The position numbers were made by a program, and so were the translations under genes. Below are positions 21,799-28,697 of a DNA stretch of 28,697 nucleotides, piece after piece (the stretch's first letter is position 1; the number at the start of each line of letters is the position of its first letter). Below the pieces are notes generated by a model. The model was given only the letters and a program-made list of their open reading frames with translations. It did no database searches and was not told the origin of the DNA. Where the stretch lies: positions 1 through 28,697 of the forward strand of contig JANXEB010000085.1 in the NCBI GenBank assembly GCA_025058985.1. Reading direction: 5' to 3'. Source of the DNA: Candidatus Aenigmatarchaeota archaeon. Lineage in GTDB: Archaea; Aenigmatarchaeota; Aenigmatarchaeia; CG10238-14; SpSt-28.

Positions 21799-22483
21799 AG
21801 AATACGAAAGAGGAGTAATATTTAGATTGGGAAGGTTTTTATGCATTAAAGGTCCAGGAATTTTTTTTATAATACCGATAATAGATTCTATGGTTAAAGT
21901 AGATTTGAGAGTAATAGTAGCTGATGTTCCTAAGCAAAGAGTTGTAACGAAAGATAATGTTACTATAGATGTTGATGCTATAGTTTATTATAAAGTTGCT
22001 GATCCTTCAAAAGCAATAATAAATGTTGAGGATTATTCTACTGCAACCAGCTATATAGCACAAACAACTCTAAGAGATGTTTTAGGTCAAGTTGAATTAG
22101 ACTACCTTTTACAAAATAGAGAGGAACTAAATAAAAAGCTCCAAAAAATAATAGATGAAGCTACAGATGCTTGGGGAATAAAAGTCACTGCCGTAACAAT
22201 AAAGGATGTTATTTTACCAGAAGAAATGCTAAGAGCTATGGCTAAGCAAGCTGAAGCAGAAAGAGAAAGAAGATCAAGAATAATAATGGCAGAAGGAGAG
22301 TATCAAGCTTCTAAAAAAATGATAGAAGCAGCTAAACTTTATGAAAAAGTTCCCACTGCTTTAAGATTAAGAGAGCTACAAACTCTTTCAGAAATAGCTA
22401 GAGAAAAAAATTTAATAATTGCAAGCGGCGAATTAGGATTAGTGGCCGGTTTAACTAAATTCTTACAAAAGAAAAAAGAATGA
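21722..22483 (+). CDS. SPFH/band 7 (stomatin/prohibitin-like) membrane protein
   Basis: 253 residues. An N-terminal hydrophobic helix (2-22) anchors the protein; the SPFH domain follows with REYERGVIFRLGRF, FIIPIIDSMVKVDLRV, VTKDNVTIDVDAIVYYKVAD, TTLRDVLGQVELDYLL, and the coiled-coil tail AKQAEAERERRSRIIMAEGE. Such proteins form ring or cage assemblies in the membrane and scaffold proteases. The next gene is an NfeD-family serine protease (ATGA overlap), a pairing known from Pyrococcus (PH1511-PH1510), in which the protease cleaves the C-terminus of the stomatin. The start at 21722 is required to keep the membrane helix, which makes the 77-bp overlap with trmY real unless translation begins at the adjacent GTG (21725). 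Confidence 0.92.
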   Translation: MVLIPIIATIIFVAIPILASAIKITREYERGVIFRLGRFLCIKGPGIFFIIPIIDSMVKVDLRVIVADVPKQRVVTKDNVTIDVDAIVYYKVADPSKAIINVEDYSTATSYIAQTTLRDVLGQVELDYLLQNREELNKKLQKIIDEATDAWGIKVTAVTIKDVILPEEMLRAMAKQAEAERERRSRIIMAEGEYQASKKMIEAAKLYEKVPTALRLRELQTLSEIAREKNLIIASGELGLVAGLTKFLQKKKE

Positions 22484-23742
22484 AAAAACTTTTACTTTTT
22501 TTATTTTTTCTTCAAATTTCTTTTTCTTCACAGTTTTTAATTGCGGAAATAAATAAGGAAATAAGTTTTTCTACAACTCTATACATAAAAAGTGCTTTAG
22601 AGAAAGCTGAAAAAGAAAATTTTGATGCTTTAATTTTAACAATAGATACTCCGGGCGGAAACTTAGAAGCGACCTTAGAAATAATAAAAACTATAGATAG
22701 GAGCAAAATACCGATAATAAGTTTTGTTTATCCAAAAGGAGCTGTAGCTTGGTCTGCAGGAACTTTTATTCTTTTATCTTCACATTTAGCCGTTATGTCG
22801 AACAACTCTCTAATAGGTTCCGCGCAACCAATAATTATAACTGAAGAAGGAATAAGAGGTATAAATGAATCTAAAATAATTAACTCAATAGTTTCTCTTT
22901 TGGAGGAAAGAATGAGAATGTATAACAGAAATTATTCTCTCGTTAAATATTTTGTTATCGAAAATTTGAATTTAAATGCTGAAAAGGCATTAGAGCTAAA
23001 AGTTATAGATCTAATTGCTAATAGCATAGAAGAACTTTTGGAAAAAATAGACGGAAAAGTTATTGGAAGTAAAATAATCACTACAAAAACTTATAGAATA
23101 GAAAAGTTTGAGCATTTCAAGTTCGAATTTTTAAACATTTTATCTTCTCCAATAGTTTATTCTATGCTTTTAATAATAGGGATCTATGCTTTGATTTTTG
23201 GTTTTTCTAATCCGGGATATTTTTCTGAAATAGTTGGTTCTATTCTAATAATTTTAGGTTTAATAGGTATAGGGTTTGAGGTGAATTTATTGTCAATAAT
23301 TTTGATTGTTATTGGAGCTATTATGGTAGTGTATGAGTTATTTTTTGTAATATCTCTTGGTGCTTTTGGTATAATTGGTATAATTCTAATAGTTATAGGA
23401 ATTGTTTTACTTTCTCCTTTTGTCTTTTATAGTTTTGAAAATTTTATAACGTTAGCTTCTTTTTCAGTTATATCTTCAATAATTTTTGTTTTATTAGTTT
23501 TGTCAATAATTAAGGTTAGAAAAAAGAAACCTTTTCATGAAATTATTGGTAAGACTGGAGTAGCTTTAGATAATATAGGTAATAAAAAAGAAGGTTATAT
23601 AAAAATAGAAGGAGAAATGTGGAGAGCGATAGGAAAGAGAAAAATAAAAAAAGGTGAAAAAGTCATTGTTGTTGGTAAAAAAGATAATTTATTTATAGTT
23701 GAAAAACAAAATAATTATGAAAAAAAGAAAGAAAAACGATAA
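22480..23742 (+). CDS. NfeD-family membrane serine protease (long form, ClpP-like)
   Basis: 420 residues. A signal peptide (about 1-17) is followed by a ClpP/crotonase-fold protease domain (about 18-190): LILTIDTPGGNLEATL, catalytic Ser92 in AVAWSAGTFILLSS, IGSAQP, and the general base Lys132 in NESKIIN; the 40-residue Ser-Lys spacing is close to that of Pyrococcus 1510-N. Several membrane helices (about 215-335) precede a C-terminal NfeD OB-fold (about 345-415: GKTGVALDNIGNK...GEMWRAIGKRKIKKGEKVIV). The partner and likely substrate is the SPFH protein before it. The gene overlaps the DUF151 protein by 26 bp. Full length with catalytic dyad intact. Confidence 0.92.
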   Translation: MKKLLLFLFFLQISFSSQFLIAEINKEISFSTTLYIKSALEKAEKENFDALILTIDTPGGNLEATLEIIKTIDRSKIPIISFVYPKGAVAWSAGTFILLSSHLAVMSNNSLIGSAQPIIITEEGIRGINESKIINSIVSLLEERMRMYNRNYSLVKYFVIENLNLNAEKALELKVIDLIANSIEELLEKIDGKVIGSKIITTKTYRIEKFEHFKFEFLNILSSPIVYSMLLIIGIYALIFGFSNPGYFSEIVGSILIILGLIGIGFEVNLLSIILIVIGAIMVVYELFFVISLGAFGIIGIILIVIGIVLLSPFVFYSFENFITLASFSVISSIIFVLLVLSIIKVRKKKPFHEIIGKTGVALDNIGNKKEGYIKIEGEMWRAIGKRKIKKGEKVIVVGKKDNLFIVEKQNNYEKKKEKR

Positions 23743-24298
23743 GCTTCTGATTGTATTCATAATACTCGCAATTTTCTGGCTTATATTTTCAACTTTTCTA
23801 ATCTATAGCAAATATTTAGCAAAAGAGAAAAAAATAAGAGAAAAACAAATTCCTTTAATAGAAGTTACAGATGAGAAAATAAAAGAAGCTTTATCTATTG
23901 AAGGATTTCAAAAAGTTATTAATTTTACTTTATCAGATGTTGGAAATAATGTAGAAGTTAAATTAAGAACAAATTGTTATGAACTAATTGGCTATATTGA
24001 TGAAGTTCAAGCAAATTCTATAAGAATAGCTCTAAATCAAACAAAAAGAATAAGACCCACTACACACGATTTAATGAAAGATATATTTGATTCTATAGGA
24101 GTTAAATTTGTTCTTGGAAAAATTGTAGGAGCTGTAGGAGGAAATTATATTGGCTTATTAGTTGTTAGTCAGAATAATAAAACATATGTTATAGTAGATG
24201 CTAGACCGAGTGATATAATGGCTTTAGCTTTGAGATATAATGAAACTATTTATATTTCAGAAAACTTACTAAAAGAAAGAGGTAGATATATTTGTTAA
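23717..24298 (+). CDS. Membrane-anchored DUF151 (bifunctional nuclease-like) protein
   Basis: 193 residues from the ATG at 23717; an in-frame TTG at 23699 would add six residues but is less likely. A basic start and hydrophobic helix (about residues 10-32, LLIVFIILAIFWLIFSTFLI) anchor it. Residues about 70-190 carry the DUF151/BFN core: an 'xRPTTHDLMKDIF' block, a beta-rich stretch GGNYIGLLVV, and DARPSDIMALALRYNETIYI. Proteins of this family have been reported as nucleases acting on RNA and DNA in plants and are widespread as stand-alone prokaryotic proteins of unclear function. A membrane-tethered copy beside SPFH-NfeD is notable: by the positive-inside rule, the domain would lie outside the cell. 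The end overlaps glyS by 4 bp. Confidence 0.82.
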   Translation: MKKRKKNDKLLIVFIILAIFWLIFSTFLIYSKYLAKEKKIREKQIPLIEVTDEKIKEALSIEGFQKVINFTLSDVGNNVEVKLRTNCYELIGYIDEVQANSIRIALNQTKRIRPTTHDLMKDIFDSIGVKFVLGKIVGAVGGNYIGLLVVSQNNKTYVIVDARPSDIMALALRYNETIYISENLLKERGRYIC

Positions 24299-25752
24299 AT
24301 TAACTTTTTTAAGCTTTCTTTCAATTCATTTATTGCTAGTCTTTTTTGCTTCGCTGTGGCTATATCTCTAATAGTAACAGTACTATCTTCTAGAGTTTGA
24401 TAATCACATGTTATACAAAAAGGTATTCCTATTTCATCAGCTCTAGCATATCTTTTTCCTATAGAATCTTTAAATTCAATAATACATTCAAATTCTTTTT
24501 TTAAATCTTTAAAAATTTTTTCAGCTATTTCTGCCAAACCATCTTTATTAACTAATGGAAATATAGCAACCTTTATTGGAGCTATTTTTGGCTTAAATAA
24601 AAAATAAGACCACCCTCTACCATTTTCTATAAAAGAGTTTTGTAAGACAGCATAGATAGTTCTCTCTATTCCAAAGGAAGGTTCTATTACATGTGGAACA
24701 AATTTTTTCCCATTCTCAACAACAAAAATTTCTTTATTAGAATATTTTGAGTGTTGTTTTAAATCATAATCAGTTCTATAAGCATTGCCAACTACTTCTT
24801 TCCAACCAAAATCAAATTTTATTTCCAAATCTACATTAGATTTGCTATAAAAAGGTGTTTCCTCTTCTAACAAATGTCTAAATCTTATTTTATCTTCTTC
24901 AATACCAATTATTCTGTAAAATTCAATTTCTTTTAATAAAAATAAACCAAACAACTTGTTAGGAATTATTTTTTCTTCAATTAATTCTTCAATACTAATT
25001 TTTTCTACTATATTAGAGTTTTTTCTCTGTTCTTCTCTTTTATAAATAGGTATTTTTTCTTTTAAAACGAAATCTATTTCTGAAAATTCGTAATTAGGGT
25101 TAAAAAAGAATTCTATTTCTGCTTGTGAAAATTCTCTTAATCTAATAAGAAATTGTCTTGGAGAAATTTCATTTCTAAAGCTTTTTCCTATTTGAAGTAT
25201 ACCAAAAGGTAGTTTTGCTCTCATTGAGTTATAAACATTTAGAAAGTTTACAAAAATATGTTGAGCTGTTTCTGGCCTTAAATAAATTTCATCATTCTTA
25301 GCACCAACAAAGCTCTTGAATAAAAGCTTGAATTCTTTAGTTTGGGAAAAATTTCCACCACATTTACATTTTAGATTATTTTTTTTGATAATCTCATCCA
25401 TTTTTTCTAGAGAAATTCCTTCTACATTCATATTAAGTTCCTCTTCGATTAAATGATCTGCTCTAAATATAGACTTACATTTTTCACATTCTATTATAGG
25501 ATCATAAAATCTTTCCAAATGACCACTAGCTTTTAAAACATTTGATGGAGCAAAAAGAGAAGCTTCTATTTCATAAATTTTATAAGGAAATTCATCAACA
25601 AAAACTTCTTTAAAAATTTTAATTATATTATTTTTTAGTAAAACACCCAGTGGACCTAAATCGAAAAACCCAGAAATACCTCCATATATTTCAGCTGTTT
25701 GATAAAAAAACCCCCTTTTTTCTAATATATCTATCAATTTTTTTACGTTCAT
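24295..25752 (-). CDS. glyS: Glycyl-tRNA synthetase, archaeal/eukaryotic dimeric type
   Basis: 485 residues from ATG 25752. A class II synthetase that charges tRNA-Gly. The N-terminus VKKLIDILEKRGFFYQTAEIYGG and GFFDLGPLGVLLKNN (motif 1 area) are typical; IIECEKCKSIFRADHLIEEE with a later CKCGG forms the zinc-like insertion; motif 2 is IGKSFRNEISPRQFLIRLREF, and EPSFGIERTIYAVL lies in the motif 3 region. The C-terminal anticodon-binding domain begins near IAPIKVAIFPL. The start at 25752 gives a 4-bp ATGA overlap with archease and begins directly with the conserved helix; the longer reading from 25779 adds only a Cys/Tyr-rich stretch encoded inside archease. No sign of loss. Confidence 0.93.
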   Translation of the reverse strand: MNVKKLIDILEKRGFFYQTAEIYGGISGFFDLGPLGVLLKNNIIKIFKEVFVDEFPYKIYEIEASLFAPSNVLKASGHLERFYDPIIECEKCKSIFRADHLIEEELNMNVEGISLEKMDEIIKKNNLKCKCGGNFSQTKEFKLLFKSFVGAKNDEIYLRPETAQHIFVNFLNVYNSMRAKLPFGILQIGKSFRNEISPRQFLIRLREFSQAEIEFFFNPNYEFSEIDFVLKEKIPIYKREEQRKNSNIVEKISIEELIEEKIIPNKLFGLFLLKEIEFYRIIGIEEDKIRFRHLLEEETPFYSKSNVDLEIKFDFGWKEVVGNAYRTDYDLKQHSKYSNKEIFVVENGKKFVPHVIEPSFGIERTIYAVLQNSFIENGRGWSYFLFKPKIAPIKVAIFPLVNKDGLAEIAEKIFKDLKKEFECIIEFKDSIGKRYARADEIGIPFCITCDYQTLEDSTVTIRDIATAKQKRLAINELKESLKKLI

Positions 25753-26174
25753 ATATCTACAACAATAGTAGCAATCCAACTATTTTCAACTTTTTTAACT
25801 TCAAATTTATGTAGGCTAATCCCTTTAACATCTGCCAATAAATCATGTTTATTTGGATTTATTTCTTCTCCAAAGGCAACAGCCTTTAATTTCCATTTAT
25901 CATTTTTTTCTATATTTATCTCAAACTTATTAAATAAAAGTCTTTCGCTATCTTTTAAAATAACTAGCTGTTGCAGAAAACTAAATAATAAGAATTCTAT
26001 ATTTTCTTCTTTAATTTCTATTTCTCTCTTTTCTCTGTTTTCAATACTCTCCAAATTTCTTATTTGAACATTTGTAAGAGCTAGTGCCGAATCTTTAAAT
26101 AACTCTTCAATTGATTTAGCAACAACTCTAAATGCAACTTCAGCTATGGAAACATCTTCTAGAAATTCATACAT
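25749..26174 (-). CDS. Archease, RtcB ligase activator
   Basis: 141 residues, normal length. Archease speeds guanylylation and turnover of the RNA ligase RtcB and depends on a small metal site. Recognised by AKSIEELFKDSALALTNV near the N-terminus, HDLLADVKGISLHKFEVKK, and a W-x-A-x-I-V-V-D-I ending. The usual N-terminal His-Thr-Ala-Asp appears as Ser-Ile-Ala-Glu (residues 9-12), so the metal-binding Asp is replaced by Glu12. It sits directly after rtcB with no spacing and overlaps glyS by 4 bp; the rtcB-archease pairing is widespread and supports the call. Confidence 0.87.
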   Translation of the reverse strand: MYEFLEDVSIAEVAFRVVAKSIEELFKDSALALTNVQIRNLESIENREKREIEIKEENIEFLLFSFLQQLVILKDSERLLFNKFEINIEKNDKWKLKAVAFGEEINPNKHDLLADVKGISLHKFEVKKVENSWIATIVVDI

Positions 26175-28697
26175 TTAGCCTTTTATATTAGCTATTGGTC
26201 TTAATCTCAATACTTTTAAACTTATTCCAGCTAGATGCATAGAATCAACAACTTCATCAATATCTTTATAAGCAAATCCTACTTCTTCAGCTAGACCAGA
26301 CATTGTTGTAGCTTTTACATAAATACCTTTTTCCATCATTTTTTTCTGTATTACTTCTCCTCTAATTGCTTTTTTTGCTTTAGTTCTACTCATAGTTCTT
26401 CCACTTCCATGTAAAGTTGTTCCGAAAGTCTCTTCTTCAGCTTTTTTTGTCCCAACACATAAAAATGAACCTGTTTCCATACTTCCACCAATAATAACAG
26501 GTTGTCCATATTTTCTAAAAATAGAAGCTAATTCTGGATTATCTGGTCCAAAGCATCTTGTAGCTCCTTTTCTATGTATTATAACTTTTTCTTTTTTTCC
26601 ATTTACACTATGTTCTTCTATTTTTGCAGTATTATGACCGACATCATAAACTATTTCTAGTCCCAATTCTTCAGCACTCTTATTAAAAACTTTTTCAAAA
26701 GCTTTTCTTATTTGATAAACTATTAGTTGCCTATTTACAAAAGCAAAATTTATAGCGCAGCCCATTGCTTTTAAATAATTTTGCCCTTCTTCAGAATTAA
26801 AAGGAGCATAAGCTAATTGCTTATCGGGAACACTTATTTTATATTTCTCCATAACTCTAACAAAAGTTGCTAAATAATCTGAACAAATTTGATGACCGAA
26901 TCCTCTAGAACCACAATGTACTGCAACACAAATTTGGTTTGGAAATATTCCTAGGTTCCACGCATTTGCTATTTCTTTATTAAAAATTTTATCTATAACT
27001 TGAATTTCTAAATAATGGTTACCAGAACCAAGAGTACCTATTTGACTTTTTCCTCTCTCATAAGCAGCTCTGCTAACTTTTGAAAAATCTGCAATCTTTA
27101 TACTTCCATATTCTTCTGTTCTTTCAATATCTTCCCCCCAAGCATAACCTCTATCTAAACACCATTTAGCTCCAGTTTCCACAATTTCTCTAAAAGTACC
27201 TTCTGGAATTTTTGCTATCTCTTTCGGTTCTTGATAAGATGTTGCACCAACTCCTGCAGGAACCATTTTAAAAAGTAAATCTACTAGTTCTTTAATTTTT
27301 GGTTTTATTTCCTCTAATGTTAAGTTAGTTCTTATTAATCGCATTCCACAGTTATGTGTAATAATATTATTAGCAATGAAATTGTGTGAAACATGCTCTA
27401 CAGTAAAATCATAAACAAAATCATTAAAGTTTATCTCCTCTTTAACTATTATCTTATCCCACACAACACCACTTTCTCCCAAGCCATTTGTAACTATTTC
27501 TAGAAATTCCCGGAATGTTGGAAAGTTGAATGGTATTGTAGAAGAAGTTTCTCTAGATCTTTGTAAGAATTGTTGATTAACAAATCTAGGTTCAAGCAAA
27601 CTAATTATTTGTGAAGTAGAAGTTCTGTTGTTACAGAGTTCTATAGCTAATATTCTTTCTTTAAATCTTAAATAATGTACTAAAACATTTGCTAAAAAAC
27701 TTTTCTTCCTATTATACTCAAAACCTATTAGAGAATAAAGTTTTATAATATTTTCAGCATCTTGATTTATATTCAATTTGAATATTTTTATATCATTTAA
27801 ATATTCCTCATCTTCGCTTATTCCGGAAGTCTTTATATCAAACTCTTTTAACAGATCTGCAATTTGTTTCAAAAATTCTTTACAATTTTCTGAAAGATAA
27901 GAAACTTTATTCATGTATATATAAGGCGTATTTCCACTAATTATAGCTGGAATAAATATTTCTGTACTGAATAGAGAAGCCAAAAACAGTCTTTTATACC
28001 ATTTTGGTGATTTAAAAATCCAACCTGGAATAAGATAACTTTGCGACGTTTTTTCACCTAGGGGTATGCCAAGAGCATGTAGTAATATAACAAAAGATTT
28101 TGAATTCACATGAAAGCTATATTCTCTAAAGGTAGATTTTTTAGTTCTAAAAATTTTGGAAGGTTTGTAGCCAATTTTTTCTATATCTTTTCTTATTAGT
28201 TCTAGATCATCTTTTCTACCATAGAAAGAAGCTAGATTTTTTTTATCGGCAAAAACCAGATCACCACTACCAATATTATAAGCCATTACTCTTATAATAT
28301 AAGGCATTAATTGAGAATTCATCCTTAGTGGCAACAGATTTCTTTTCTTTAATTCTGTTATTACTTTTTTACTAACTTTTATATTAAGTGATTTAATTTT
28401 TTCTTCATCTAAGATTGTTTCATCAGTTGGTTCAGAATACTCTACACCGCTAAAAGGATATACGGCAACTATATCATTTTCTTCAAGATCTTTTGCTAAA
28501 ATCATACCTTCAGGAGTTAATATAGGATGATCTTCAGTAACTATGATTTCATTACCACCCATTGTTTTAATTCTAAACACTTTATTTCTAGGTTTAATTT
28601 TTATGAATCTTAAAGAATGTGTATTTTCTATAATTTTTTTATCTAAATCAAGGCATTTTAATTTATAATCTTTCCATACTTTTTCTATTTCTTCTAT
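26175..28697 (-). CDS. rtcB: RNA-splicing ligase RtcB, interrupted by an intein; 5' part beyond window
   Basis: The frame is open to the right edge: 840 residues are visible, with the N-extein and intein start missing. RtcB joins 2',3'-cyclic phosphate to 5'-OH ends in tRNA splicing and RNA repair using GTP and Mn2+. The C-extein (26175-27350, 391 residues) starts at the Cys of CGMRLIRTN, equivalent to the Mn-binding Cys98 of Pyrococcus RtcB. It carries GSGNHYLEIQ, HCGSRGFGHQ, DVGHNTAKIEEH, RKGATR and HGSGRTMSR (the guanylylated His). All catalytic motifs in view are intact, and the C-extein length fits the family. A GTG at 28580 lies inside the intein and is not a gene start. Archease follows immediately. 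Confidence 0.93.
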   Translation of the reverse strand: MEEIEKVWKDYKLKCLDLDKKIIENTHSLRFIKIKPRNKVFRIKTMGGNEIIVTEDHPILTPEGMILAKDLEENDIVAVYPFSGVEYSEPTDETILDEEKIKSLNIKVSKKVITELKKRNLLPLRMNSQLMPYIIRVMAYNIGSGDLVFADKKNLASFYGRKDDLELIRKDIEKIGYKPSKIFRTKKSTFREYSFHVNSKSFVILLHALGIPLGEKTSQSYLIPGWIFKSPKWYKRLFLASLFSTEIFIPAIISGNTPYIYMNKVSYLSENCKEFLKQIADLLKEFDIKTSGISEDEEYLNDIKIFKLNINQDAENIIKLYSLIGFEYNRKKSFLANVLVHYLRFKERILAIELCNNRTSTSQIISLLEPRFVNQQFLQRSRETSSTIPFNFPTFREFLEIVTNGLGESGVVWDKIIVKEEINFNDFVYDFTVEHVSHNFIANNIITHNCGMRLIRTNLTLEEIKPKIKELVDLLFKMVPAGVGATSYQEPKEIAKIPEGTFREIVETGAKWCLDRGYAWGEDIERTEEYGSIKIADFSKVSRAAYERGKSQIGTLGSGNHYLEIQVIDKIFNKEIANAWNLGIFPNQICVAVHCGSRGFGHQICSDYLATFVRVMEKYKISVPDKQLAYAPFNSEEGQNYLKAMGCAINFAFVNRQLIVYQIRKAFEKVFNKSAEELGLEIVYDVGHNTAKIEEHSVNGKKEKVIIHRKGATRCFGPDNPELASIFRKYGQPVIIGGSMETGSFLCVGTKKAEEETFGTTLHGSGRTMSRTKAKKAIRGEVIQKKMMEKGIYVKATTMSGLAEEVGFAYKDIDEVVDSMHLAGISLKVLRLRPIANIKG
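27351..28697 (-). mobile_element. Intein in RtcB (N-terminal end beyond window)
   Basis: 449 intein residues are visible. Block B is VTEDHPILTPEG near 28500-28540, and block F/G at the C-terminus is VYDFTVEHVSHNFIANNIITHN, ending in the His-Asn needed for Asn cyclisation. The next residue is the Cys of the C-extein. Between them lies a LAGLIDADG-type endonuclease region with degenerate first (about 28251-28289, AYNIGSGDLVF) and second (about 27954-27990, FLASLFSTEIF) helices; the first lacks the usual Asp. The insertion sits exactly before the active-site Cys. Splicing signals in view are intact, homing activity is doubtful. Confidence 0.9.

Noticed and set aside
23699..23716. TTG start for the DUF151 protein
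   Set aside because: An ATG six codons later precedes the basic start and membrane helix and needs less overlap with nfeD.
25749..25779. Earlier start for glycyl-tRNA synthetase at 25779
   Set aside because: The extra residues are encoded inside archease and are not family-like; ATG at 25752 gives an ATGA overlap and the conserved N-terminus.
28578..28580. GTG at 28580 as the start of the ligase gene
   Set aside because: It is an internal valine of the intein; the frame stays open with intein-like sequence to the window edge.
1..28697. CRISPR array, insertion sequence or tandem DNA repeat
   Set aside because: No regularly spaced repeats, transposase or terminal inverted repeats were seen, and almost no non-coding space exists to hold them.

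Overview
This is a strongly AT-rich archaeal chromosome segment. Archaeal markers are RNA polymerase subunit K, the RNase P protein p29, diphthine synthase, TrmY, archease with an intein-bearing RtcB, the archaeal-type phosphoglycerate mutase ApgM, a Hef/FANCM-like helicase, an ArlI/PilB-like ATPase, and TATA-like boxes about 26 bp upstream of start codons with no Shine-Dalgarno sites. The extreme compactness, many trimmed proteins and the style of the Cys/NSH-repeat surface protein suggest a reduced DPANN-type archaeon (Aenigmarchaeota, Nanoarchaeota or Woesearchaeota-like). That placement is inference.

Layout. 1-5.5 kb: a HerA-like ATPase (cut by the left edge) and an adenosine-specific kinase on the minus strand; tRNA-Phe(GAA); diphthine synthase and RNase P p29; a 473-residue coiled-coil protein of unknown role; a MiaB/CDKAL1-like tRNA methylthiotransferase; rpoK followed at 5 bp by tRNA-Ala(GGC); a small beta-barrel protein. 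5.5-10.3 kb: a PRC-barrel protein, topoisomerase IA, then an NSUN-type RNA m5C methyltransferase with a separately encoded PUA partner, an unknown protein and thioredoxin reductase. 10.3-16.4 kb: an Lrp/AsnC regulator, a helicase-only Hef homologue, then a surface block: a pilin-anchored LamG protein and, convergent to it, a membrane thioredoxin-like protein whose CxxC appears lost plus a secreted CARDB protein with three Cys/NSH repeats. 16.4-24.3 kb: one plus-strand run in which every gene overlaps the next: ApgM, a minimal enolase, a type IV pilus/archaellum ATPase, a half-size J-type membrane platform protein, TrmY, an SPFH/stomatin protein, an NfeD membrane serine protease and a membrane-anchored DUF151 nuclease-like protein. 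24.3-28.7 kb: glycyl-tRNA synthetase, archease and RtcB on the minus strand; RtcB is interrupted by an intein whose N-terminal part lies beyond the right edge.

Functional threads. Much of the window serves RNA maturation: RNase P, TrmY (pseudouridine 54 methylation), methylthiolation of t6A, m5C methylation, RtcB/archease splicing ligation and GlyRS. A second thread is the cell surface: prepilin-like LamG adhesin, pilus motor and platform, and glycosylation-sequon-rich secreted proteins. A third is membrane quality control: SPFH, NfeD and the DUF151 protein.

Only about 241 of 28,697 bases lie outside genes by my coordinates. Five of the six divergent start pairs, counting the tRNA-Phe 5' end, are separated by a nearly constant 30-33 bp. 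No stretch of 300 bases lacks a gene, and I saw no CRISPR array, insertion sequence, rRNA or origin.
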